DNA of 64,000 nt from Micromonospora pisi (GCF_003633685.1 NZ_RBKT01000001.1:930001-994000), one strand, 5' to 3'; shown: positions 9,325 through 18,163, numbered from the stretch's first letter. A program made the numbers and translations. The notes: generated by a model not told the origin, from the letters alone.

Positions 9325-9353
9325 AAGTTAGCGCTCACAACGTCATACGTCAA
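9325..9353 (-). promoter_or_regulatory. Promoter of the CBM13-CE1 esterase with two overlapping operators
   Basis: On the minus strand: -35 TTGACG (plus 9348-9353), a 17-nt spacer and -10 TAACTT (plus 9325-9330), giving a 5' leader of about 220 nt before the start at 9096. A LacI-type palindrome covers the -10 and TGACGT/ACGTCA hexamers cover the -35. Apart from this promoter region I see no gene between 9097 and 9606. Confidence 0.55.
9327..9338. promoter_or_regulatory. LacI-type operator GTTAGCGCTCAC
   Basis: GTnAGCGCTnAC is the LacI-family core palindrome. The same core occurs as a perfect 14-mer at 21838 and in variants at 22102 and 42491, each upstream of a secreted hemicellulase or esterase gene. 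Confidence 0.55.
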
Positions 9354-9366
9354 ATGACTGACGTCA
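9340..9366. promoter_or_regulatory. Cluster of three TGACGT/ACGTCA hexamers
   Basis: ACGTCA occurs at 9340-9345 and 9347-9352, and the palindrome TGACGTCA at 9359-9366. These are the half-sites of the 6742-6756 operator, suggesting that the GntR protein (6818) also acts on the esterase promoter. Confidence 0.5.
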
Positions 9367-9606
9367 ATGCGAGTCGCTCGGCTCTGTCGGCGGCCGACGG
9401 TCGCGGCTCTGCCCTGATCTTCCGACGAGTGGCGGATCCCGGCCGGGCGAAGGCCGCATGAGGTGTCCCGCGCACGGACCAGAGCTCGTCCAGTCGCCAC
9501 CGCCTACGGCTCGGGCTGAACGGGTCGGTATGGTCGCGGCGGCTTGATGGAACGAGCGGGGTCGCGGGTCCCGGCGCCAACGGTCCCACTATCACGGAGG
9601 TGTGAG

Positions 9607-9939
9607 ATGCGACGATATGGAATGGTCATTCGGCTCCGACCGGAACACCGGGAAACGTACCTTCGGCTGCATGCCGCCGTGTGGCCCGCAGTGGAGAAGA
9701 CGCTGCGGGAGGCGAACATCCGGAACTTCACCATCTTCCTCCACGACGACCTGCTGTTTGGCTACTACGAGTACGTAGGCGACGACCATGACGCCGACCA
9801 GGCCCAGATCGCCGCCGACCCGCAGACACAGGAGTGGTGGAAGCTGACCGCGCCGTGCCAGCAGTCGCTGGCGACGGAGGGAAGCGACGGCCAGTGGACT
9901 CCGATGTCGGAGGTCTGGCACCTGGCCGACAAGGTCTGA
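9607..9939 (+). CDS. rhaM: L-rhamnose mutarotase (DUF718)
   Basis: 110 residues, the normal size for this family of small dimeric ferredoxin-like barrel enzymes. The ATG at 9607 follows GGAGG by six bases; an in-frame ATG at 9544 lacks a ribosome site. The conserved family pattern is visible: YGMVIRLRPEHRETYLRLHA at the N-terminus, NFTIFLHDDLLFGYYEY in the middle, and WWKLTAPCQ before the C-terminus. The enzyme interconverts alpha and beta anomers of L-rhamnose (relatives act on fucose). It precedes a LacI regulator on the same strand. No other rhamnose gene is evident, so it may serve sugars released by one of the neighbouring operons. Confidence 0.9.
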   Translation: MRRYGMVIRLRPEHRETYLRLHAAVWPAVEKTLREANIRNFTIFLHDDLLFGYYEYVGDDHDADQAQIAADPQTQEWWKLTAPCQQSLATEGSDGQWTPMSEVWHLADKV

Positions 9940-10042
9940 CCGCCGCGATCGTCAGCCGCCGCCAGAAACGATCTCATCCAGGACCTGCGATGCAGGACAG
10001 CTATGCTCATTCGGAAGCTGACGCGTCCCCGTGTCGGGGCAA

Positions 10043-10052
10043 GAATCGATTC
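10043..10052. promoter_or_regulatory. LacI operator GAATCGATTC before the lacI-type gene
   Basis: A perfect 10-bp palindrome 12 bases before the LacI start codon. The same core lies at 16196-16209, and a longer relative at 16040-16064, flanking the sugar operon. It implies autoregulation. Confidence 0.6.
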
Positions 10053-10064
10053 GAGGGCGGTGCG

Positions 10065-11078
10065 ATGAACATCGGGGAGATCGCCCGTCGGGCGGGGGTG
10101 TCCCGCAGCACCGTGTCCTACGTGCTGAGCGGGAAGCGAACGGTGTCGGAGGCGACCCGCCAACGGATCCAGGCGGTCATCGACGAGCTGGGATACCGGC
10201 CGAACGCCAGCGCCCGCGCACTCAAGGAAGGGCGCACCCGGACCCTCGGGCTGGTGATCCCTCCTGCGAGCCAGCGGTTGACCGACATGCAGTTGGGCTT
10301 CGTCGCCAGCGTCGTCGAGGCGGCCGCTCGCCATGACCTGGATGTGCTGCTGTCGCCGTCCGGTGGCGACCACGACCGGTCATTCGAGCGGATTGTCACC
10401 GGACGCCGGGTGGACGGTGTGGTCCTGATGGAGATCCGTCTGGAGGACGACCGCGTGACCCGGCTGGCCAAGGCAGGCCTGCCGTTCGTCACGATCGGTC
10501 GGACCGCCGAGCCACACGGTATGAGCTGGGTGGACATCGACTACGCCGGGCTGATCGCCCGCTGTGTGCACCACCTGGCCGATCTGGGGCACCGGCACGT
10601 GGCCCTGGTGAACCGTTCCGCCGAGTTGATGGCCGCGGGTTACGGTCCGGCCCATCGAGCGCTGGCCGGTTTCCGGGCGGCGGCGGCGGAGCGCAACCTG
10701 ACCAGCGTCGATGTCTGCTGCGGCGATGACACGGCCTCCGGTGAGGCGTGTGTGGAGCAGTTGCTCGCGACGCATCCGGGCGTCACGGCGGTGGCCACCA
10801 TCAACGAGGCGGCACTGCCGGGAATGCAGCGTGCGCTGACCAGCGCCGGGCTCTCCGTGCCGGTTGACTTCTCCGTCACCGGGGTCGCCGCACAGCATTG
10901 GGCGGAGGATTTCCGCCCGCCGTTGACCGCTGCGGATGTTCCGATGCGTGACATGGGCGCCGAGGCGGTGTCACTGCTGCTGGAGATCATCGCCGCGCCC
11001 GGGGCCGTGCCACGCCACCGCCTGTACAGCCCGCCCATCTCGTTGCGCTCCAGCACCGGCCCGGTCCGGTCCCGCTGA
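10065..11078 (+). CDS. LacI/GalR-family transcriptional repressor
   Basis: 337 residues from ATG 10065; the frame extends upstream, but the helix-turn-helix begins at this methionine (IGEIARRAGVSRSTVSYVLS, residues 2-21). The hinge helix YRPNASARALKEGRT follows, then a periplasmic-binding-type effector domain (about 60-337). A longer start would place extra residues ahead of the HTH, which is rare in this family. It ends convergent with the hydrolase gene of the 11.2-16 kb operon. The shared palindrome GAATCGATTC before this gene, before that operon and before the glycosidase at 16258 makes it their likely repressor (inference). The inducer should be an oligosaccharide. Confidence 0.93.
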   Translation: MNIGEIARRAGVSRSTVSYVLSGKRTVSEATRQRIQAVIDELGYRPNASARALKEGRTRTLGLVIPPASQRLTDMQLGFVASVVEAAARHDLDVLLSPSGGDHDRSFERIVTGRRVDGVVLMEIRLEDDRVTRLAKAGLPFVTIGRTAEPHGMSWVDIDYAGLIARCVHHLADLGHRHVALVNRSAELMAAGYGPAHRALAGFRAAAAERNLTSVDVCCGDDTASGEACVEQLLATHPGVTAVATINEAALPGMQRALTSAGLSVPVDFSVTGVAAQHWAEDFRPPLTAADVPMRDMGAEAVSLLLEIIAAPGAVPRHRLYSPPISLRSSTGPVRSR

Positions 11079-11129
11079 TCCGGCTTGACGGCTCGGACAC
11101 CAACATCCGGTGACCGGGGCTCGACACTC

Positions 11130-11157
11130 CTCAGCGGGCCCTACCGGGCCCGCTGAG
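11130..11157. terminator. Bidirectional terminator hairpin
   Basis: Perfect 12-bp arms CTCAGCGGGCCC and GGGCCCGCTGAG with a TACC tetraloop lie between the convergent LacI and hydrolase genes. Confidence 0.8.
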
Positions 11158-11166
11158 TCCGTCCGG

Positions 11167-12879
11167 CTACCCGCCCGTGACTCGCCGCTCCTCCTGGGCG
11201 GCGGCGAGGATGAGGTAGCTGCTGGCGGTCCAGGTGTACGCGCGGTCCCGGAGCCCGGCACCGGTTTCGGCATCGAAGTTCTCCGCGAAGCCCGACTTCT
11301 CACACAGCGCGAGGAAGCGTTGACTGATGTCGTCGGCGATCCCGGTGTACCCGGCCCGCCGCAGGCCGTCCTCGACCAGCAGGGTGGAGGGCGCCCAGAT
11401 CGGACCGCGCCAGTAGCCGTCGGCGACGTAGTTGGCCGAGTCCGTCGGCTCGGTGGCAAGCCCGTGCGTGGTCAGGTGGGTTTCGACGCCGCGGGCCAGT
11501 GCGGCGGCGATCGGGGCGGGCAGGTCGGCGCCGAGTGCGACGGGCATCAGGTCGAGCAGGCTGCGGCTTGCCCGCCGCTGCCCGGTGCGCGGGTTGCGGG
11601 CGGTGAAGCGCTCGCCGTCCCACAGGTCCCGCAGCATGGCCGTGCGGATCCCGTCGGCCTCCCGGGTCCACCGGTCGGCGGGTTCGCCCAGCTCGGTGGC
11701 GAGGTCGGCCAGGCAGCGCAGCTGCGAGACCAGAAAAGCGGCGAGGTCGGCGGTCTCGAGGACCCGGTCGTCGTCGAAGGTGGTGGCGTTGTCCCAGCCG
11801 CTGTCGTTGCCGTGCTGGTAGTGGGGCAGGTCGTGGCCGGGGGCTCGGCGGGCCTCGAGCCAGAACCCGGTCCAGCGGGCCAGCCGGCCGTACGTCTCGG
11901 CCAGCGCCGCCCGGTCCGGCGGCTCGGGAAGGCGTCGGCGCAGGTGCCGCAGGGCCCAGCCGTGGATGGGCGGCTTGACGTAGTTGTGCAGGACCTCCGA
12001 GTGGGTGATCGAGTCGGGCAGGGCTCCGGCCTCGTCCTGGTGGTCGAAGGGTAATTGGAACTGGTGCCAGGCCAGCTCTGGATCGCCGGCCGCCAGTGCG
12101 ATCGCGTTGAAGCAGTGGTCCCAGCTCCACACCTTGTCCATCCAGTGCTTGGACATCAGGACGGCTGGTCGGGTGACGAAGCCCGCCGGGGCGACGGTGG
12201 CTGACCACAGTACGTACGCGGCCAGTTCGGCGGCGGGGGTGTCCGCACTGCGCCAAGACGCGACCCCGTCGACGAATGCGGTGAACTCGGTGCTCCGGTC
12301 GTGGCAAAGCTGGTCGAAGGTGGAGGACGCGGTGTACGGGCGGCGGGCGGTGGCGTACTCCTCGATCGCGATTTCCCAGTGCTGGTCGCCGGGTAGGTCC
12401 AGGAACCGGTCGGCGGCACCGAGCGCCTGCACCCCTTCGGCCCGGTGGAGGGCGCCGGAGAGCACCGTGATCCGGTAACGGCGCCCGGTCTCGTACGAGG
12501 TGAACACGTGTGACTCGTCGACCGGGTCGAGGTAGAGGTAGGTGCCGCTGAACGGGGTGAGGGTGCGCGCCGCTGCGGCTATCCGCAGGCCGAGCCGCCG
12601 GCCCCGGATTCGCAGGGTGTCCGGTCCGTCGTAGACGGCGTCGATCCGGCCGGGGCCGTTTCGCCAGGACAACAGCGCGGGGGTGGCGACGACCGTGGTG
12701 CCGGCGCCCGCGGGGGCGAGGCGCAGCACCGGGTGCAGCCCGGTCTGGTGCGAGATCAGGTGCAGGTCGTCGGCGTACGTGTTCTCGGCTACCACCGGGG
12801 AGATGTTGAGCCAGGATCCTCGGTAGCTGAACGGGATGTCCTGGATGGGGAACTCCGGACCGGACGGGGCGACGGTCAT
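11167..12879 (-). CDS. GH63/trehalase-fold (alpha/alpha)6-barrel glycoside hydrolase
   Basis: 570 residues from ATG 12879 (GAAAGG upstream). No signal peptide, so cytoplasmic. An N-terminal beta-sandwich (about 1-210) precedes an (alpha/alpha)6 barrel. Barrel motifs include KVWSWDHCFNA near residue 250, DSITHSEVLHNYVKPP near 290, and GNDSGWDNAT near 360, which matches the acid-containing region of GH63 and glucosylglycerate/mannosylglycerate hydrolases. The last motif is GYWRGPIWAPS near 500. Relatives cleave alpha-glucosides, including trehalose-like or amylo-1,6 linkages. It is the last gene of the operon with two permeases and a binding protein, so it probably hydrolyses the imported oligosaccharide. 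Exact linkage is not predictable. Confidence 0.8.
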   Translation of the reverse strand: MTVAPSGPEFPIQDIPFSYRGSWLNISPVVAENTYADDLHLISHQTGLHPVLRLAPAGAGTTVVATPALLSWRNGPGRIDAVYDGPDTLRIRGRRLGLRIAAAARTLTPFSGTYLYLDPVDESHVFTSYETGRRYRITVLSGALHRAEGVQALGAADRFLDLPGDQHWEIAIEEYATARRPYTASSTFDQLCHDRSTEFTAFVDGVASWRSADTPAAELAAYVLWSATVAPAGFVTRPAVLMSKHWMDKVWSWDHCFNAIALAAGDPELAWHQFQLPFDHQDEAGALPDSITHSEVLHNYVKPPIHGWALRHLRRRLPEPPDRAALAETYGRLARWTGFWLEARRAPGHDLPHYQHGNDSGWDNATTFDDDRVLETADLAAFLVSQLRCLADLATELGEPADRWTREADGIRTAMLRDLWDGERFTARNPRTGQRRASRSLLDLMPVALGADLPAPIAAALARGVETHLTTHGLATEPTDSANYVADGYWRGPIWAPSTLLVEDGLRRAGYTGIADDISQRFLALCEKSGFAENFDAETGAGLRDRAYTWTASSYLILAAAQEERRVTGG

Positions 12880-12911
12880 GGGTGGCGGGTGCCTTTCTGT
12901 GGCGCGGGTGG

Positions 12912-13736
12912 TCAGTCCTTGACGGCGCCGGCGGTCACGCCCATCGAGACGTACCGCTGGGCGACGATCAGCAGCACGGCGGCCGGGATGGAGGCGACGA
13001 CGGCGGTGGCCATGATGGCGTTCCACTGCTGGTTGTTGTTGCCGATGTAGTGGTAGATGCCGAGGGTGATTGGTTGGTGGTCGCCGCCGCCGGCCAGGGT
13101 CGAGGCGAAGATGAAGTCCGACCAGGACCAGAGGAACGCGAACAGCGACACCGTGACGATCGAGTTGCGGCTGACCGGCAGCACGACCGACCAGAAGGTG
13201 CGCAGCCGGCCAGCCCCGTCGACCACGGCGGCCTGGATCAGCTCGTCGGGAACGCCGGACATGAAGGCCGTGAAGATCAATACGCCGAACGGCACCGCGA
13301 GTGTCGAATCGGCCAGGATCAGGCCCGGCAGCGTGTTGAGGACGCCGAGATTGAGGTAGATGGCATAGAAGCCCATCGCCATGATGATTCCCGGAATCAT
13401 CTGCGCGATCAGCAGCACGAAGCTCAGCGCCGAGCCGCCGGGCGGCCGGAGCTTCGCCAACGCGTATCCGGCGGGGGCGGCCAGCGCCACGGTCAGCGCC
13501 ACCGTGCCGAGGCCGACCAGGAAGCTGGTGCCGAGGTACGGCAGTTGCTGGTCGAGCACCGCCCGGTAGCCGTCCCACGTGCCGTTGGTCGGCAACAGGT
13601 GCGGCGGACTGGCCCGCATGTCCTGGTCCCGGGTGAACGACACATTGATCATCCAGTAGACGGGGAAGAGCATCAGCCCGGTCAGCACCAGGCCGATGAC
13701 GGTCTTCCACCAGGTCCGGAGTGAGGAGGTGGTCAT
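12912..13736 (-). CDS. Carbohydrate ABC transporter permease (MalG type)
   Basis: 274 residues from ATG 13736, which shares one base with the stop of the upstream permease (TGATG). A much longer frame that continues upstream on this strand is a shadow. Six membrane segments are visible, with the EAA loop DELIQAAVVDGAGRLRTFWS and the family end GVTAGAVKD. It pairs with the MalF-type gene at 13736-14704. Confidence 0.94.
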   Translation of the reverse strand: MTTSSLRTWWKTVIGLVLTGLMLFPVYWMINVSFTRDQDMRASPPHLLPTNGTWDGYRAVLDQQLPYLGTSFLVGLGTVALTVALAAPAGYALAKLRPPGGSALSFVLLIAQMIPGIIMAMGFYAIYLNLGVLNTLPGLILADSTLAVPFGVLIFTAFMSGVPDELIQAAVVDGAGRLRTFWSVVLPVSRNSIVTVSLFAFLWSWSDFIFASTLAGGGDHQPITLGIYHYIGNNNQQWNAIMATAVVASIPAAVLLIVAQRYVSMGVTAGAVKD

Positions 13737-14704
13737 CAGGGGTGCTGTCTCCGCTCGATCCGGATGTACCCGAGCCCAGCGATCAGGGCCATCACGATGA
13801 GCAGGTTGCCGATGGCCGCGCCCGGACCGAACTCGGGCAGCAGGTTGCCGAAGCCGAGTCGGTACGACCAGGTGGCGAGCGTGGCGGAGGAGCCGGTCGG
13901 ACCACCCCTGGTCATGATCCAAATGATGTCGAAGACCTTCAGCGTGTAGATCAATCCCAGCAGCAGCGTGACCATGGAGACGGAACGCAGCAACGGGAGA
14001 GTGATCCACCAGAACCGTTGCCGGCTCGACGCGCCGTCGAGCGCGGACGCCTCGTACATCTCGGCCGGGATCGCCTGCAGGCCGCTGTACAGCACCACCA
14101 GGTTGAACGGGATGCCGATCCAGATGTTCGCGATGATCACCGAGGTGAGCGACCAGCCCGGCGAGGTGAGCCAGTTGACCGGTTCGATCCCGACGACGCC
14201 GAGCGCCGCATTGACCAGCCCTGAGTCGCTGTTGAGCAGCCACGACCAGGTCGACGCCGAGACGATCAGTGGCAGCAGCCACGGTATGAGGATCAACGCC
14301 CGCAGCGTGCGCGACAGCGGGAAGTGCTGGTGGAAGAAGAGCGCCAGGGCCATACCAATGCTGAACTGGAAAGCGAGCGACGCGGCGGTGAAGACCATGG
14401 TGTGCAGCAGCGTCGACCCGAAGGCCGGGTCGGTCAGGACCGTGCGGTAGTTGTCCAGGCCGGCGAAGGGCGCACCGCCCTGCACGAACGAACGAACGCT
14501 GTACTCGCGCAGGCTCAACTCGACGTTGCGGTAGAGCGGGTAGGCGTAGAAGGCCGCCAGGTAGATGGTCACCGGTGCCAGGAAGCCCCAGGCCAGCCAT
14601 CGACTGGGCCGGCGGGTGCGGGACGCGGGAGGCTCGGGTGGGGCGGCGGTCGCCGCCGCACCCTGGGCGCGCCCGGCAGCGGAGGTCTGTGTCGTGGGGG
14701 TCAT
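13736..14704 (-). CDS. Carbohydrate ABC transporter permease (MalF type)
   Basis: 322 residues, with an Ala/Pro-rich cytoplasmic leader (about 1-35) and then membrane segments starting at WGFLAPVTIYLAAFYAYPL. The EAA loop reads AEMYEASALDGASSRQRFWW. It lies between the binding protein and the MalG-type permease. ATPase subunit absent, as in the other operons of this window. Confidence 0.94.
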   Translation of the reverse strand: MTPTTQTSAAGRAQGAAATAAPPEPPASRTRRPSRWLAWGFLAPVTIYLAAFYAYPLYRNVELSLREYSVRSFVQGGAPFAGLDNYRTVLTDPAFGSTLLHTMVFTAASLAFQFSIGMALALFFHQHFPLSRTLRALILIPWLLPLIVSASTWSWLLNSDSGLVNAALGVVGIEPVNWLTSPGWSLTSVIIANIWIGIPFNLVVLYSGLQAIPAEMYEASALDGASSRQRFWWITLPLLRSVSMVTLLLGLIYTLKVFDIIWIMTRGGPTGSSATLATWSYRLGFGNLLPEFGPGAAIGNLLIVMALIAGLGYIRIERRQHP

Positions 14705-14722
14705 GATGTCGGTGCGGTGCGC

Positions 14723-15961
14723 TTACCTGGTCGTGGCCGCGGCCTGCGCGGCGGTCAGCGCCTCGCGCGGCGACTTTCCGCCACTGAGGGCCGCCTGCAC
14801 CGCGGTCCACAGGGGTTCGGAAATCTTCGGGTACTTCGTGCCGAGGTTGTCGCCGGTGCGACCCTTGGCTGACCTGACCGCCTCTACCCACACCTTGAGC
14901 TTGGGATCCGCGGCCACCTGCCGCTCCTGCACGGCGCCGACGGGTGCCACGTAGGACAGCGTGGAGTCGGTGGTGAGGAGGTTGTCGGCGCTGGTCAGAC
15001 AGGCGACGAGTTTTTGTGACGTCGCGTACCGGCCGGTGTTCCTCTGCACCGGGATGGAGACGAACTCACCGCCGGTGGGCGCCGGCGCCGGGCCGCCCGC
15101 GCTGGCCGGGATCGGGACGATGCCGTACGTGAAGCCGAGTTTCTCCGCGTTGGCCAGCTGCCAGGTGCCGTTCTCGGCGAACGCGTACTCGCCGGTGGCG
15201 AACTCCTGCCAGCTCGTGGTCTGGGTGTTGTTGATGACGGAGTTCGGAGCGTGACCCTGCTTGAGCCAGTCAGTCCAGAGCGTCAGCGCGGACACTGCCT
15301 GCGCGGAGTCCAGGCTGGTCAGTTGGGCTCCGGATCCCCAGAACCAGGGCAGGAACTGGAAGCTGCCCTCCTCGGTGCCGATCGCGGAGAAGGTGATGCC
15401 CTTCTTCCCTGCGGCCTTGACCCTGGTCAGTGCCGTGGTCAGTGATGTCCAGTCCTTGATCGTCGCAGGGTCGACGCCCGCGGCGGTCAGCACATCCTTG
15501 TTGTAGTAAAGAGCGAGGGTGTTTGCGCCGATCGGCACCCCGTACGTCTTGCCGTCGCGCTGGCCGGCGCTGAGCAGGTTCGCTTCCATACCCGAGACGT
15601 CCAGTTTTGTTTCGTCGGTGGTGGTGAGCGCGCCGGCCTCAGCCAGTGTCGAGATCACCGGGTTGTCGACGATCAGCACGTCCGGCGAGTTTCCCTGCTG
15701 GGCGGCGAGCAGTGCCTTGTTGGTCAGGTCGGTGGTGTCGTAGCCGGTCCGCTCGACCGTCACTCCGGCTGAGGTGCCGCACTTCTTGAGCAACGTCACC
15801 CATTCGGAGTCGTCGGCGAACTGTGGGTACGGGTCCCAGACGAGGTAGGCGCCGCCGTCGGTGGGACCCTCGGCGGACGACGAGCAGGCACTCCCCGCGG
15901 CCGCGAAGAGCGCTATCACGGCGACGGCGGCCAGGCGCCGTCGGCGGCTGAGTCTTGTCAT
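14723..15961 (-). CDS. Extracellular sugar-binding lipoprotein
   Basis: 412 residues. The N-terminus MTRLSRRRRLAAVAV is a typical Arg-rich secretion signal ending in GSAC, a slightly weak lipobox but followed by a Ser-rich linker as in lipoproteins. CUT1 binding-protein features are PDVLIVDNPV, TLALYYNKDVLTAAGVDP and GTWQLANAEK. First gene of the operon; an extended 25-bp palindrome for the LacI protein lies 80 nt upstream. Confidence 0.93.
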   Translation of the reverse strand: MTRLSRRRRLAAVAVIALFAAAGSACSSSAEGPTDGGAYLVWDPYPQFADDSEWVTLLKKCGTSAGVTVERTGYDTTDLTNKALLAAQQGNSPDVLIVDNPVISTLAEAGALTTTDETKLDVSGMEANLLSAGQRDGKTYGVPIGANTLALYYNKDVLTAAGVDPATIKDWTSLTTALTRVKAAGKKGITFSAIGTEEGSFQFLPWFWGSGAQLTSLDSAQAVSALTLWTDWLKQGHAPNSVINNTQTTSWQEFATGEYAFAENGTWQLANAEKLGFTYGIVPIPASAGGPAPAPTGGEFVSIPVQRNTGRYATSQKLVACLTSADNLLTTDSTLSYVAPVGAVQERQVAADPKLKVWVEAVRSAKGRTGDNLGTKYPKISEPLWTAVQAALSGGKSPREALTAAQAAATTR

Positions 15962-16039
15962 CTGCTGCCTCGCTTCAAGTCGATCGTCAGGTGGGGTGTG
16001 CGTTGACCGTCGCGGGCCGGACTCGGTCCGACCATTAGG

Positions 16040-16064
16040 CGAACCGATTCGACGAATCGGTTCG
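16040..16064. promoter_or_regulatory. Extended LacI operator before the sugar operon
   Basis: Two 12-bp arms, CGAACCGATTCG and CGAATCGGTTCG, are perfectly inverted around a single A. It is related to the GAATCGATTC core at 10043 and 16196 and sits 80 nt upstream of the binding-protein start at 15961. Confidence 0.65.
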
Positions 16065-16161
16065 CACGAAGATAGGTCCGTCCGAGCTCGACGGTCAAGG
16101 GGTGACCGGGCACGACGCGGGCCTCTCTGGGAAACATCGGCTTCACCGCGCCGTCATTTCA

Positions 16162-16191
16162 TTGACATGGTTCAGTCTCCGGTCCTACGAT
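16162..16191 (+). promoter_or_regulatory. Promoter of the clan GH-A glycosidase gene
   Basis: TTGACA at 16162-16167, an 18-nt spacer and TACGAT at 16186-16191. The operator at 16196 directly follows the -10 box, so a bound LacI protein would block initiation. Confidence 0.65.
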
Positions 16192-16195
16192 CCGT

Positions 16196-16209
16196 GCGAA
16201 TCGATTCGC
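16196..16209. promoter_or_regulatory. LacI operator GCGAATCGATTCGC
   Basis: A perfect 14-bp palindrome at the expected transcription start of the glycosidase gene. It shares its core with 10043-10052. Confidence 0.7.
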
Positions 16210-16257
16210 AAGCGCCGCCCTCCGGAGAGCGTCCCCACGCCCCACAAGGAGCCGCCC

Positions 16258-18105
16258 GTGAAAACCCCGTCCCACGGCAGGTCAGGACGAGCCCGAGCGA
16301 TCGTCGCCCGCCTCGGCGTCGGCCTGCTCGCCGTCGCCGCCACCACCATCGCCGCCACAACCGTCGTCGTGTCCCCGGCCCAGGCCGCCGACGAGTCGAT
16401 CAGCGTCAACTTCTCCTCGACGAGCGGTACGCCGACCTATCGCGCGTCCGGCTGGATCTACGGCATGACCGAGAACGCCAGCGGTCCTGCGGACCACTTC
16501 TACCGGGACGTCAAGTTCCAGTACATGCGCGCCGGCGGCGCACAGCTCCCAGGGAGTGGCTGGGTCGGCGGAACCTACGACCGTCGCTGGAACTCCACCC
16601 TCGCGCAGGCACGTCGGACCACCGCCCTCGGCGGGCAGTTCATCATCCTGCCGCACGACCTGTGGGGTGCGGACGGCGCCGGGATCTCCCGCTTCCCCGG
16701 TGACAACGGCAACTGGACCGACTACGACAACTTCCTGACCCGCCTCATCAACGACGTCCGGGCGTCCGGGCTGTCGGTGCAGTGGGACATCTGGAACGAG
16801 CCCAACATCACCATCTTCTGGAACCGCCCGATCTCCCAGTACCTCGAGCTGTGGCGCCGGACCCACCAGCGCATCCGGGCGGAGTTCCCCAACCAGCTCA
16901 TCGTCGGGCCGAGCTGTGCCTGCGTACCGTCGACCACGCACACCTTCTGGAACCAGTACCTGGACTTCGTCCGCCAGACCAACACGGTGCCGGACATCAT
17001 CAGCTGGCACTCGCTGCCGGGCGACCCGGTCGCTAACGTCGCCGCCGCCAACGCCACCCTCGACCCGCGCGGCATCGCCCACCCGCGTCCGTACCAGATC
17101 AACGAGTACGGCGCGCCGGACGAGCAGAACCCCGCCGACGGCGCCTGGTACATCGCGCGTCTGGAGCGGGCCCGCGCGGACGGCCTCCGGGCGAACTGGG
17201 CCGGCGGCGGCAACCTGCACAACGACCTCGGCAATCTGTTGGTCCGCAACTCGGCCGGCCAGCACCAGCCCAAGGGCGAGTGGTGGGCCTACCGCTACTA
17301 CGCCTCGCAGACCGGGCAGATCGCCTCGGTGACCGCCAGCCCGTCATACGACGCTTTCGTCACGAAGGCGAGCGGCGCGGCGAAGGTCCTGGTCGGTGGT
17401 GGTCGTACCACCGGGAACCTGACCGTCAACCTGCAACGTCTGGACACGACCAGCGGCATCGTGCAGAACAACCAGGTGCGTGTCCTCACGCAGCGCATCC
17501 CGCACAACGGCGGCGGTGCGGTGCAGGGTCCGGTCACCGTCTCGAACAGCGTGGTCACCGTGTCCAACAACAACGCCACCGTGACTCTGCCGTACGCGAA
17601 CCAGACCGACACGTACACCGTCACCCTGCTGCCCCCCTCGGACGGCAGCTTCCAGTCGGTGGCGGTGGCCCAGCACTCCCAGCAGTGCCTTGACAACACC
17701 GGCCTGAGCGACGCCGACGGCAATGTTCAACAGCAGTACTACTGCGACGGTGGCGACCAGCAGTTGTGGAACTTCCGCCCGGTCGCCGGTGTGGCCAACA
17801 CGTACACGGTCGTCAACCAGCAGAGCGGCAAGTGCCTGGATGTCAGCGGCGTCTCCACCACCGACGGCGCCGCCGTGCACCAGTGGGCCTGCCACAATGG
17901 CCCCAACCAGCAGTTCAGCCTCCGCAAGGTGACCTATGGGGGCAACGACTCGCACGATTACCAGCTGGTCGCGCAACACAGCGGCAAGTGTGTCGATGTG
18001 AGCGGAGTCTCGTCGGCGGCACGGGCGCCGATCCACCAGTGGACCTGCAACGCGGTCGGCCAGGGCAGCCCGTTGAACCAGACCTGGCGGATCTGGGGGC
18101 GATAG
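16258..18105 (+). CDS. Secreted clan GH-A (GH39-like) glycosidase with C-terminal CBM13
   Basis: 615 residues from GTG 16258, six bases after AAGGAG; the upstream open frame crosses the promoter and operator and is not coding. A signal peptide ends at AQAADES (about residue 43). The catalytic (beta/alpha)8 domain runs to about residue 350. WDIWNEPN holds the acid/base E181 and QINEYG the nucleophile E283, the spacing of clan GH-A enzymes such as GH39 xylosidases. A beta-sandwich (about 350-460) is followed by a ricin-type CBM13 (about 475-615) with KCLDVSGVSTTDGAAVHQW repeats. It lies divergent from the ABC operon and shares its operator type, so it probably releases the oligosaccharide that the transporter takes up. 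GH39 versus another GH-A family is uncertain. Confidence 0.8.
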   Translation: MKTPSHGRSGRARAIVARLGVGLLAVAATTIAATTVVVSPAQAADESISVNFSSTSGTPTYRASGWIYGMTENASGPADHFYRDVKFQYMRAGGAQLPGSGWVGGTYDRRWNSTLAQARRTTALGGQFIILPHDLWGADGAGISRFPGDNGNWTDYDNFLTRLINDVRASGLSVQWDIWNEPNITIFWNRPISQYLELWRRTHQRIRAEFPNQLIVGPSCACVPSTTHTFWNQYLDFVRQTNTVPDIISWHSLPGDPVANVAAANATLDPRGIAHPRPYQINEYGAPDEQNPADGAWYIARLERARADGLRANWAGGGNLHNDLGNLLVRNSAGQHQPKGEWWAYRYYASQTGQIASVTASPSYDAFVTKASGAAKVLVGGGRTTGNLTVNLQRLDTTSGIVQNNQVRVLTQRIPHNGGGAVQGPVTVSNSVVTVSNNNATVTLPYANQTDTYTVTLLPPSDGSFQSVAVAQHSQQCLDNTGLSDADGNVQQQYYCDGGDQQLWNFRPVAGVANTYTVVNQQSGKCLDVSGVSTTDGAAVHQWACHNGPNQQFSLRKVTYGGNDSHDYQLVAQHSGKCVDVSGVSSAARAPIHQWTCNAVGQGSPLNQTWRIWGR

Positions 18106-18114
18106 CCCTCGCGA

Positions 18115-18163
18115 GGAGAGTCAGGCGCCGGTCATCCGGCCGGCGGGCGGCGCCTGACTCTCC
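18115..18163. terminator. Strong terminator hairpin
   Basis: Perfect 15-bp arms GGAGAGTCAGGCGCC (18115-18129) and GGCGCCTGACTCTCC (18149-18163), 10 nt after the glycosidase stop. The rest of 18164-18382 holds no clear gene or operator. Confidence 0.8.
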
